A DNA stretch of 19,761 bases from UBA1738 sp045658645. GTDB lineage: Bacteria; Bacillota; Clostridia; UBA1381. Both the position numbers and the translations under genes were made by a program. The stretch is taken from positions 1 to 19,761 of the forward strand of contig JAZOVJ010000010.1 in assembly GCA_045658645.1 (NCBI GenBank). Direction: 5' to 3'. Positions 1-4,762 of this stretch are shown piece by piece. A model generated the notes under the pieces. It did not search any database. It saw nothing but the letters and a program-made list of their open reading frames with translations, and was not told the DNA's origin. Each line of letters starts with the position of its first letter. Within the stretch, counting starts at the first letter, position 1.

Positions 1-549
1 AAGAGAATGCATCATATTTATATAGGAAGCGTTCCAGTCAATTTTGACGTTTGAATCGATTTTGTCGGTCATATTGATGAAGTTATCCCAGTCCCATTTC
101 CCGCTTTTGTAATAGTCATAAGGAAGAGTAACATCGCCAAACTGGTCAGGGTCATATGCGCAATAATTGATTTTTCCTAAAAGCACGTGGGAGACGCCAA
201 AAATATTCCCGTCCTGTGTGCAGCACTGGTCCATAATCGATTTTGTATATAGCTTGTTTTTCGGGTTGATGTAATCGTTTATGGGCATACACTGTGAAAA
301 ATCTTCGCCGGATGAATAGAAAAGGTCACTTCCCTCGAAAGTGTTTGTAAACTCAATGGTACATCCGTAATCTTCTTCAAACTTTTTTGCGCCCTCAAGA
401 TAAGAACCGCCTGCAAGGTCAATCGAACTTGACACTTTCAGGGTTATGCCGGTATAGTCGGGTTTTTCTTTTGTGTTAAAAAATATTATGGAAGCAATGG
501 CAAGAAAAACTACAACTATGGCAGAAAAAATTATAATTTTCTTCTTCAA
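1..549 (-). CDS. Extracellular solute-binding protein, N-terminal part (runs off window)
   Basis: An open frame of 183 codons runs from a TTG at 549 to the window edge, so only the N-terminal part is present. A GGGGTG ribosome binding site lies about 5 nt upstream of the TTG, and a sigma-A-like promoter (583-611) fits this start. The protein begins KKKIIIFSAIVVVFLAIASI, a basic-hydrophobic signal or anchor segment with no lipobox cysteine. It continues with YLEGAKKFEEDYGC and DLFYSSGEDF, typical of the sugar-type ABC-transporter solute-binding family, which captures a substrate outside the cell for an ABC permease. The substrate cannot be predicted. Compared with what I know of the family, the stretch between EGAKKFEEDYG and SGEDF looks shorter than usual. 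It is divergent from the M23 peptidase gene. Confidence 0.65.
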   Translation of the reverse strand, partial: MKKKIIIFSAIVVVFLAIASIIFFNTKEKPDYTGITLKVSSSIDLAGGSYLEGAKKFEEDYGCTIEFTNTFEGSDLFYSSGEDFSQCMPINDYINPKNKLYTKSIMDQCCTQDGNIFGVSHVLLGKINYCAYDPDQFGDVTLPYDYYKSGKWDWDNFINMTDKIDSNVKIDWNASYINMMHSL

Positions 550-582
550 TATTTCACCCCACAGTAAACTTCAATTTTGATT

Positions 583-611
583 ATTGTAACATATATAAGA
601 ATAAAAAACAA
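583..611 (-). promoter_or_regulatory. Sigma-A-like promoter of the solute-binding-protein gene
   Basis: Read on the minus strand: -35 TTGTTT (606-611), 17-nt spacer, -10 TACAAT (583-588). Predicted transcription start is near 576, about 27 nt upstream of the TTG start at 549. It lies back to back with the rightward promoter at 613-640, so the two would compete for polymerase. Confidence 0.5.
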
Positions 612-612
612 G

Positions 613-640
613 TCGCTTTAAAATGCAAAAAATGTATAAT
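613..640 (+). promoter_or_regulatory. Candidate promoter of the SpoIIQ-like peptidase gene
   Basis: A perfect -10 TATAAT (635-640) is preceded at 16 nt by a weak -35 TCGCTT (613-618). If used, transcription starts near 647, downstream of the upstream in-frame ATG at 623. That supports the ATG at 713 as the real start. A forespore sigma factor could also be involved, as is usual for spoIIQ, but I could not identify a convincing sigma-F site. Confidence 0.4.
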
Positions 641-712
641 AATAAAAATATCGTAAATACTTTTAGTGAAGCAAGGAACATTGTTTTAAAAACTGAAAGG
701 GATGAATTTAAT

Positions 713-1369
713 ATGCAAACAAAGAAAAAGAAACACGGCGGGGCGTATCTTGCTATTTGCTGCTGTGCCTTGATAGTAGCGATAGTGGGATATGCAAATC
801 GTATGTCTTTAAAGGAAAGCGAAGAGGAAAAGATAAACGATATTGTAGAGGTACAACCTGATAATATCATAGCCGAAACATCACAAAAGGCGGAAGTTGA
901 AGTTCCTGATGCAGAGATTGCAAAGGAAAATCAGGATGATACACAGGAAAGTGAAAAACCGGAGGTTATAGAATTTGCGGCGCCTGTTTCGGGAAAGGTG
1001 ATAGAAGAGTTTTCAGGAGATGATTTGGTGTATAATGAGGCATTAAAGGACTGGAGAGCACATAGCGGTGTAGACTTTGAAGCGAAAATTGGCGAAGATG
1101 TGTGCGCAAGTGCCAAGGGAGTTATTGAAAGTGTTTTTGACTCCAATATGGGAAGATGTGTGATAATTGACCATCAGAACGGATTCCGTACTATGTATGC
1201 AAATCTTGAAGAAACCGAAAAGGTAAAGGTTGGTGACGAGGTAAGAGCGGGGGATGTGATTGGCACAGTAGGGAACACGGCTCTCGGGGATATAACCGAT
1301 TTGGAACACGTTCATTTTGAGATGATGAAGGATGGCGAGAACGTAAACCCGGCAGAATATCTTAACTGA
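713..1369 (+). CDS. spoIIQ: SpoIIQ-like M23 family metallopeptidase
   Basis: This is a 218-residue membrane-anchored LytM/M23 protein. Residues 1-10 are basic, 11-28 form one membrane segment, 35-85 are an acidic linker and 87-218 are the M23 domain. The zinc and catalytic motifs are complete: H117-x3-D121 (HSGVD) and H199-x-H201 (HVHFE). The stretch LVYNEALKDWRAHSGVDFEA closely resembles SpoIIQ of clostridia, the forespore partner of mother-cell SpoIIIAH in the engulfment channel. Clostridial SpoIIQ proteins keep the zinc motif that the Bacillus protein lost, and this one agrees with that. The start at 713 was chosen over the in-frame 623 because the likely promoter lies between them. SpoIID, another engulfment protein, is encoded at 16935. 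A generic M23 peptidase is the alternative. Confidence 0.7.
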   Translation: MQTKKKKHGGAYLAICCCALIVAIVGYANRMSLKESEEEKINDIVEVQPDNIIAETSQKAEVEVPDAEIAKENQDDTQESEKPEVIEFAAPVSGKVIEEFSGDDLVYNEALKDWRAHSGVDFEAKIGEDVCASAKGVIESVFDSNMGRCVIIDHQNGFRTMYANLEETEKVKVGDEVRAGDVIGTVGNTALGDITDLEHVHFEMMKDGENVNPAEYLN

Positions 1370-1377
1370 AATGTGTT

Positions 1378-1407
1378 GGGCGGATAATGTGTCCGCCCTG
1401 ACTTTTT
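1378..1407 (+). terminator. Rho-independent terminator after the M23 peptidase gene
   Basis: A 7-bp stem GGGCGGA (1378-1384) / TCCGCCC (1392-1398) with a 7-nt loop is followed by TGAC and five T (1403-1407). It begins 8 nt after the stop codon. Confidence 0.8.
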
Positions 1408-1462
1408 CAGGGAAAATGTCATAATCAGCGATAAGAAAGAATAAAATAATATTGATTTAGTC

Positions 1463-1491
1463 TTGACAAATGGAAAAAAGTGTGGTATTAT
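1463..1491 (+). promoter_or_regulatory. Strong sigma-A promoter of tRNA-fMet
   Basis: -35 TTGACA (1463-1468), 17-nt spacer, -10 TATTAT (1486-1491). Predicted start is near 1498, about 14 nt before the mature tRNA 5' end. Confidence 0.8.
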
Positions 1492-1511
1492 AGTCAAGCA
1501 ATTACAGATAT

Positions 1512-1595
<84 letters not shown>

Positions 1596-1596
1596 G

Positions 1597-1642
1597 TCCA
1601 GTATTTAAGCCGTTTGTGCTTATGTACTGGATTTTTATTTTT
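1597..1642 (+). terminator. Element-supplied terminator of tRNA-fMet
   Basis: Arms TCCAGTA (1597-1603) and TACTGGA (1625-1631), with an inner TAAGC/GCTTA extension, are followed by a T-rich tract (1632-1642). It lies outside the 52-bp repeat, so the element brought a replacement terminator for the tRNA it interrupted. The original chromosomal terminator is at 6807-6833. Confidence 0.75.
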
Positions 1643-1657
1643 GTCCAAAAAAATTGT

Positions 1658-1681
1658 TTTGTCCATTATTTGTCCATTATT
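1658..1681 (+). repeat. Left copy of tandem TTTGTCCATTA units (candidate integrase arm site)
   Basis: A 24-bp stretch made of two tandem units of the type TTTGTCCATTA recurs exactly at 6618-6641 near the other end. It starts 63 bp inside attL. A further half unit TTTGTCC is at 1640-1646. Paired short repeats near both ends of an integrase-bearing element are typical of arm-type integrase or excisionase sites. This role is inferred. Confidence 0.55.
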
Positions 1682-1731
1682 GCGTTAAAAATCTTATTAT
1701 TTCAAGCCTGGAATGCTTTAAAAAAGGGAAT

Positions 1732-1762
1732 AAAAAAAGGAGCGGTATAGTTCCGCTCCGGT
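1732..1762 (-). terminator. Terminator of the leftward element operon
   Basis: Read on the minus strand: GGAGCGG, 7-nt loop, CCGCTCC (1753-1759 and 1739-1745), then a run of T (1732-1738). It lies about 20 bp after the stop of the last leftward gene. Both arms are copies of the heptamer that recurs through the element. Confidence 0.8.
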
Positions 1763-1779
1763 AATGGTTTTATAAAGAA

Positions 1780-2022
1780 TTATAGCTGATTACATTCTGA
1801 AAGGAAATTCAAAGCAAATTTAAATCCTTGTTTGAATGAAAATTCCTCACGTTCTGCTATTGCTCCGTTAAAGATTTCTTCATCTTCAAACGTTTTTGAA
1901 AAACGCTCGTACGCTTTATTATACTCTTCTGAACGATGCTTTAAACTTTCTTTGTAGTATTCTGTCGTTCCCATATGATTATAAAACATTTGCTCTATTA
2001 ACTTTTTGATGTTGTTTTCCAT
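1780..2022 (-). CDS. Small accessory protein, DUF6809-like
   Basis: This is an 80-residue protein beginning MENNIKKLIEQMFYN. The start at 2022 was chosen because AGGAG lies about 9 nt upstream. An in-frame start 24 codons further upstream would translate part of a structured repeat and has no ribosome binding site. The protein is predicted all-helical and charged, with a C-terminal EEFSFKQGFKFALNFLSEC. That ending resembles the small DUF6809-type proteins common in Firmicute phages and integrative elements, whose function is unknown. This assignment is from memory of the family pattern and is tentative. It is the last gene of the leftward arm, followed by a terminator at 1732-1762. Confidence 0.65.
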   Translation of the reverse strand: MENNIKKLIEQMFYNHMGTTEYYKESLKHRSEEYNKAYERFSKTFEDEEIFNGAIAEREEFSFKQGFKFALNFLSECNQL

Positions 2023-2072
2023 TGTAAAAAATCTCCTGAAATTCATTTTATATTTTTGCTTGGTGTAAGTGC

Positions 2073-2189
2073 CATTTGTACTTAAAAATGTCACTAAATT
2101 TAATTACTTGAACAAGCCCGAAAAGCCTGTCGTTTCAAGGCTTCCTGGACTTTTCAAAAATTGGGTTTTTTGAAATTATTTTTATTTGA
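2073..2189 (+). repeat. Structured repeat copy A (of three)
   Basis: About 115 bp shared with 3078-3193 and 6048-6160, all in the same orientation. The conserved parts, in order, are a TACTTAAAAATGTCACT-like segment, ATTACTTGAACAAG, a hairpin AAGCCT-9 nt-AGGCTT, and a second AT-rich hairpin (CAAAAA...TTTTTTG) ending in ATTATTTTTATTT. Read on the minus strand it sits directly upstream of the DUF6809-like gene (50 bp from its ATG). Read on the plus strand its last bases (TTGA) overlap the -35 of the promoter at 2186-2214. Confidence 0.85.
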
Positions 2190-2214
2190 CAAAACTTTAA
2201 AAATCTGCTATAAT
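2186..2214 (+). promoter_or_regulatory. Consensus sigma-A promoter driving a non-coding transcript
   Basis: -35 TTGACA (2186-2191), exactly 17 nt, -10 TATAAT (2209-2214): a perfect consensus match. It points rightward, opposite to every surrounding gene. No rightward gene follows; a terminator lies about 75 nt downstream, at 2291. Predicted start is near 2221. Confidence 0.7.
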
Positions 2215-2220
2215 AAATAA

Positions 2221-2328
2221 AGAGTTTTAAATCGTTTTATAAGGTACGGCATTTATAAAACGGATTGTCGTTAAAACTTAATTGCTTGAAAGAAAATGCT
2301 TCTTTGGTCGGGGCATTTTCTTTTTTTG
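2221..2328 (+). ncRNA. Candidate small RNA, antisense to the zinc-ribbon gene
   Basis: A perfect consensus promoter (2186-2214) and a rho-independent terminator (2291-2328) delimit a predicted transcript of about 108 nt. It has a 5' hairpin with a perfect 10-bp stem (CGTTTTATAA / TTATAAAACG) and a 3' terminator hairpin. The transcript is antisense to the last ~90 nt of the leftward gene at 2237-2416, with a further ~16 nt beyond its stop codon. I see no open reading frame with a ribosome binding site inside it. It could repress that gene or act elsewhere as a base-pairing regulator, as counter-transcripts do in plasmids and phages. Not recognised as a known family. Inference from signals only. 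Confidence 0.5.
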
Positions 2329-2416
2329 TTTCTTTTTCAGAACTGCAGCTTATACAATCACATCGTTCACCAGGGTCAAGTGCCGCTCCGCAATACTCGC
2401 ATATTCTATAATGCAT
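2237..2416 (-). CDS. Small zinc-ribbon protein of the element
   Basis: This is a 59-residue protein starting MHYRICEYCGAALDPGERCDC. The cysteines form CxxC then CxC (C7, C10, C20, C22; also C25), a short zinc ribbon of a type common in Firmicute phages and integrative elements. No activity is known. The start at ATG 2416 was preferred because GAGGTG lies 7 nt upstream; an in-frame GTG at 2431 overlaps that site. Its ribosome binding site lies within the end of the upstream excisionase-like gene, whose stop is 4 bp away, so the two are probably translationally coupled. The C-terminal ~30 codons are antisense to the candidate small RNA at 2221-2328, and part of the C-terminal coding sequence forms that RNA's terminator stem. 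Confidence 0.7.
   Translation of the reverse strand: MHYRICEYCGAALDPGERCDCISCSSEKETKKENAPTKEAFSFKQLSFNDNPFYKCRTL
2291..2328 (+). terminator. Terminator of the candidate small RNA
   Basis: A 9-bp stem AGAAAATGC (2291-2299) / GCATTTTCT (2313-2321) with a 13-nt loop is followed by a run of T (2321-2327). It lies within the coding region of the opposite-strand zinc-ribbon gene, which makes a functional terminator less certain but not unlikely given the upstream consensus promoter. Confidence 0.55.
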
Positions 2417-2420
2417 TGTT

Positions 2421-2627
2421 TTACACCTCACTTTCTTTTATTGGATTGCATAAGTAGTTTTCAAGTATTTCCATGTTGATTAAATACTTTGTCCCTGCTT
2501 TTACACAAGGTAGCGTGCCGGTCTTTACTAAAGAACGTAAAGCGTGCAGGGTTAAAGCTGTTTTGGGGTCTTGTGTTTTTATTTCGTTAACTGCTTCTAC
2601 AAGTCCCCTCATTCGTGGTAGTGCCAT
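2421..2627 (-). CDS. Excisionase-like helix-turn-helix DNA-binding protein
   Basis: This is a 68-residue protein with one winged helix-turn-helix of the excisionase/MerR-like type: ALTLHALRSLVKTGTLPCVKAGTKYLINMEILENYL (residues about 24-59). Such proteins bend attachment-site DNA and bias a tyrosine integrase towards excision; this element has a matching integrase at 4763-5974. Start at 2627 is supported by AGAGGTG 8 nt upstream. The gene begins 41 nt inside the 3' end of the upstream DUF1492-like gene, an unusually long overlap. It could instead be a transcription regulator of the element. I am confident of the DNA-binding fold, less so of the exact role. Confidence 0.7.
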   Translation of the reverse strand: MALPRMRGLVEAVNEIKTQDPKTALTLHALRSLVKTGTLPCVKAGTKYLINMEILENYLCNPIKESEV

Positions 2628-3042
2628 TTGTTATCACCTCTTCAAAATTTTTTAATGCTGCCGAATGAATACGATATATGTGTCTGATGTCATACATCAT
2701 ATCTTCAGCGATTTTTTCCCACGTCTCACAGTTTATGTAACGTGCTATCAATAATGTCCTCTGAATACTATCATTAAGTTTTTCAATCATTTTGAGCATT
2801 CGGGTACGGTATGCCGCCAACTCTTCCACTTTTTTGTCAAGTAAAAGACAATACTCTGTATAAGCTACAAATTTTGTCTCTGTGGCATTTTGTGAGCTTG
2901 TCTGTACTTTCACTTTGGAATAATCAACAGAAGTATTACAAGCAAGGTCTAACGCCTGTCTCTTCGCTTTTATAAGTTGGTCGCATTCATTCTGTAAATC
3001 ACGCCCTTTTAAAAGGAACTGTTTACCTGTATCTTTGGACAT
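2587..3042 (-). CDS. DUF1492-type regulator with sigma-70 region-4-like HTH
   Basis: This is a 151-residue protein. Residues 1-100 are helical and charged. The C-terminal part carries a sigma region 4-like helix-turn-helix, ARYINCETWEKIAEDMMYDI followed by RHIYRIHSAALKNFEE. This pattern is characteristic of the DUF1492/ArpU-like phage proteins thought to control late or structural genes. Start at 3042 (MSKDTG) has AAAGGAG 8 nt upstream; an in-frame TTG at 3069 would lack one. Structured repeat copy B ends its minus-strand reading 36 bp upstream of the ATG, so that repeat may carry the promoter or leader. No late genes exist in this element, so its target may be the element's own repeats or a helper phage. 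Confidence 0.7.
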   Translation of the reverse strand: MSKDTGKQFLLKGRDLQNECDQLIKAKRQALDLACNTSVDYSKVKVQTSSQNATETKFVAYTEYCLLLDKKVEELAAYRTRMLKMIEKLNDSIQRTLLIARYINCETWEKIAEDMMYDIRHIYRIHSAALKNFEEVITNGTTTNEGTCRSS

Positions 3043-3077
3043 TGTTATCGCTCCTTTACACCGCTCCAATTTGTGTT

Positions 3078-3193
3078 TTTGGTACTTAAAACGGTCATAA
3101 AAATTAATTGCTTAAACAAGTCCGAAAAGCCTGTCTTTTCAAGGCTTCCAGGGTTTTTCAAAAAATAGGTTTTTTGAAATTATTTTTATTTGA
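3078..3193 (+). repeat. Structured repeat copy B (of three)
   Basis: Aligns with copies at 2073-2189 and 6048-6160. The GCCTGTC...CAAGGCTTCC hairpin and the following AT-rich hairpin and ATTATTTTTATTTGA tail are conserved, while the 5' segment is more diverged (TACTTAAAACGGTCATAAAA). It lies between the Cro-like gene and the DUF1492-like gene. On the minus strand it is directly upstream of the latter. Confidence 0.82.
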
Positions 3194-3229
3194 AAATATG
3201 GACAAAATAAGAACTATTATTGGAGCGGT

Positions 3230-3430
3230 TTATTCTGTTGCAAATAGATAATCCAAAGTGCAATCAGGGAAGTACATTTTACTGATTTTGGCAGCTTCTA
3301 AAACTGTTATTGCTGTTATTCCTTTTAGCTTGTTTCTTGCTGTCTTTTCGGTACACCCTAAAGCATTCGCAACACCTACAACAGATTTAATATTGCTGCG
3401 TGCAAATTCTGCTTGCAAATTCTTATACAT
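3230..3430 (-). CDS. Cro-like small DNA-binding protein
   Basis: This is a 66-residue single-domain helix-turn-helix protein starting MYKNLQAEFARSNIKSVVGV, with recognition helix region ALGCTEKTARNKLKG. This is the common form of the small Cro-type or early regulator in Firmicute phages and integrative elements. Start at 3430 has GAGGTG 7 nt upstream, and a consensus promoter (3469-3497) precedes it. It is divergent from the CI-like repressor gene across 171 bp, as in a lysogeny switch. It heads the leftward gene set; the next gene starts about 190 bp further on, after repeat copy B. Confidence 0.75.
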   Translation of the reverse strand: MYKNLQAEFARSNIKSVVGVANALGCTEKTARNKLKGITAITVLEAAKISKMYFPDCTLDYLFATE

Positions 3431-3468
3431 TGTATCACCTCGCTTCCGTAATAGGAATTTATATATTT

Positions 3469-3497
3469 ATTATACTTCTTAAACAGGAATTTGTCAA
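3469..3497 (-). promoter_or_regulatory. Promoter of the leftward (Cro-like) operon, with candidate operators
   Basis: Minus strand: -35 TTGACA (3492-3497), 17-nt spacer, -10 TATAAT (3469-3474), a perfect consensus. The sequence AGGAATTT occurs twice on the plus strand, at about 3453 and 3485, on either side of the -10 and overlapping the spacer. These are candidate binding sites for the CI-like or Cro-like protein. The promoter is certain enough; the operator role is inferred from position. Confidence 0.75.
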
Positions 3498-3549
3498 GGC
3501 TTTTTGAGAATAAAATTTCTTGTTTTGGAAGTTTTTTAGTAAAAACCCA

Positions 3550-3585
3550 TTGACAATATGGAATAATTATAGTAATATAACTATA
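3550..3585 (+). promoter_or_regulatory. Promoter and operator of the CI-like repressor gene
   Basis: -35 TTGACA (3550-3555), 17-nt spacer, -10 TAATAT (3573-3578). An inverted repeat TATAGT-N6-ACTATA (3568-3573 and 3580-3585) is centred on the -10, which would let a bound dimer block its own promoter. Predicted start is about 3585, 17 nt before the ATG. Confidence 0.65.
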
Positions 3586-3601
3586 CGAAGAGGTGATAAG
3601 A

Positions 3602-4027
3602 ATGATTGAATTAGAAGCAATGCTAATAAGAATAAAGAAAATATGCAAAGAAAAGGATATCTCATACAGAGAATTGTCTGGTATGACAGGCATATCATTA
3701 AGCACCTTAAGCAAAATAATGGCTGGTATAACTAAAGACCCTACCATAATGTCAATTAGTAAAATCGCACAAGCGTTAGATGTCACGCTCGATTATTTAA
3801 TATATGGAGAAAAAAATCAAAAAAAGACAATCACGCCATATGACCTACTAAACGAAGCGGGACAGTTTAAGGCACAAGAATATATTATGGACTTATTAGA
3901 GAATGCTAAATATGTGCGACAAATTGAACTCATTGCAACCCCTGGTTCAGAGAAAGCTCTTTCACGAGATGTTATAAATGCAATAGTTAAAGCCTTTAAT
4001 GCTTCAGATAAACAAGGCGAAGAATAA
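3602..4027 (+). CDS. CI-like XRE-family repressor
   Basis: This is a 141-residue protein. An N-terminal XRE helix-turn-helix spans residues ~5-65 (KEKDISYRELSGMTGISLST, then LSKIMAGITKDPT...LDVTLDYLIYG), followed by a C-terminal helical region of ~75 residues. There is no S24-type Ser/Lys autoprotease, so induction is unlikely to run through RecA-stimulated self-cleavage. It probably keeps the leftward Cro-like operon silent while the element is integrated. Start at ATG 3602 has AGAGGTG 7 nt upstream; an in-frame GTG at 3593 overlaps that site. The operator-like inverted repeat in its own promoter suggests autoregulation. A short hairpin (CCGCT...AGCGG, 4033-4048) follows the stop but is a weak terminator. 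Confidence 0.8.
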   Translation: MIELEAMLIRIKKICKEKDISYRELSGMTGISLSTLSKIMAGITKDPTIMSISKIAQALDVTLDYLIYGEKNQKKTITPYDLLNEAGQFKAQEYIMDLLENAKYVRQIELIATPGSEKALSRDVINAIVKAFNASDKQGEE

Positions 4028-4084
4028 AAAACCCGCTCCGGTAAAGCGGTAAAACATTATAATAAATTTGTAGAGGTGAGAAAG

Positions 4085-4372
4085 ATGCTAAACTTATCAG
4101 ACATTACAAACGCTGTTTATACAGTAGCTGAAGAATATGACATTAAGCGTGTTTCGTTATTTGGTTCTTATGCAGAGGGTAGGAATACACCGAAAAGTGA
4201 CGTAGATTTACTTATAGAGTTTGTTGTCCCTGCGGTGTCACTCTTTACCCTTATAGGCATTAAAAATCGTTTAGAAGAGATTTTGGGCGTTTCTGTGGAC
4301 GTTATACACGCGCCGCTCCCTGATAACTCTTTAATAAATCCTGAAAAGGTGGTGGAAATTTATGCAGCATAG
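4085..4372 (+). CDS. mntA: MntA-type nucleotidyltransferase antitoxin
   Basis: This is a 95-residue minimal nucleotidyltransferase of the MNT family. It carries the defining GSX10DXD motif: G27 S28 ... D39 V40 D41 (GSYAEGRNTPKSDVD). In characterised HepT/MntA pairs this enzyme transfers AMP from ATP onto a tyrosine of the HepT RNase and so neutralises it. Start at 4085 has AGAGGTG 6-7 nt upstream; the GTG at 4076 overlaps that site. The end overlaps the toxin gene by 11 nt, which couples their translation and keeps the pair stoichiometric. It sits between the CI-like gene and the integrase gene, in the position of cargo that stabilises an integrative element. Confidence 0.88.
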   Translation: MLNLSDITNAVYTVAEEYDIKRVSLFGSYAEGRNTPKSDVDLLIEFVVPAVSLFTLIGIKNRLEEILGVSVDVIHAPLPDNSLINPEKVVEIYAA

Positions 4373-4697
4373 AGACCAAACAATCCTAATAAAGATTATG
4401 AACGAAATAGATATTGCTCTTGATATGATAAACGGCACAGAGTTTTCAGCTTTTAATGAAAATGAAGTGTTAAAACGTGCAATTTGTATGACAGTTATTA
4501 ACATTGGGGAGCTTGTTAAGGCTCTGACTACAGATTTAAGGGCAGAATACAAGAATATAGCGTGGAAAAGCATAGCAGGGTTTAGAGATATAGCAGCACA
4601 CAAATATCAGACCTTGCACATGCAGGACGTGTATTTTACTGTTGTAAACGATTTCCCACAGCTAAAAAAGGATATAGAACAGATTTTAAGCTGTTGA
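4362..4697 (+). CDS. hepT: HepT-type HEPN RNase toxin
   Basis: This is a 111-residue all-helical HEPN (DUF86) protein. The active-site motif RX4HXY is intact: R75-DIAA-H80-K-Y82. In the family R and H cut RNA, and the Y is the residue AMPylated by MntA. The toxin therefore looks active, with a catalytically competent antitoxin directly upstream (11-nt overlap; start ATG 4362 lies inside mntA, preceded by GGTGG). Loss of the element would remove the short-lived or enzymatic antitoxin and favour survival of element-bearing cells. Its TGA stop lies within the -35 hexamer of a candidate integrase promoter at 4694-4721. Confidence 0.88.
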   Translation: MQHRDQTILIKIMNEIDIALDMINGTEFSAFNENEVLKRAICMTVINIGELVKALTTDLRAEYKNIAWKSIAGFRDIAAHKYQTLHMQDVYFTVVNDFPQLKKDIEQILSC

Positions 4698-4721
4698 CAG
4701 AATAAAAGCTGTCTGTATATT
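4694..4721 (+). promoter_or_regulatory. Candidate integrase promoter overlapping the hepT stop codon
   Basis: -35 TTGACA (4694-4699), 16-nt spacer, -10 TATATT (4716-4721). The hepT stop TGA (4695-4697) is inside the -35 and the -10 is in the loop of the terminator at 4709-4735. It would let int be transcribed independently of the CI/toxin-antitoxin transcript. Confidence 0.45.
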
Positions 4722-4735
4722 CAGGCAGTTTTTTT
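4709..4735 (+). terminator. Terminator after hepT
   Basis: A 7-bp stem CTGTCTG (4709-4715) / CAGGCAG (4722-4728) with one G-U pair and a 6-nt loop is followed by a run of seven T (4729-4735). It separates the toxin-antitoxin transcript from int. Confidence 0.7.
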
Positions 4736-4762
4736 ATACTCAAATATAAAGGAGCGGATTTT

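Noticed and set aside
2282..2655. Two rightward open frames opposite the zinc-ribbon and excisionase-like genes
   Set aside because: They lack ribosome binding sites and family-like sequence, while the opposite strand has good starts, coupling and recognisable domains.
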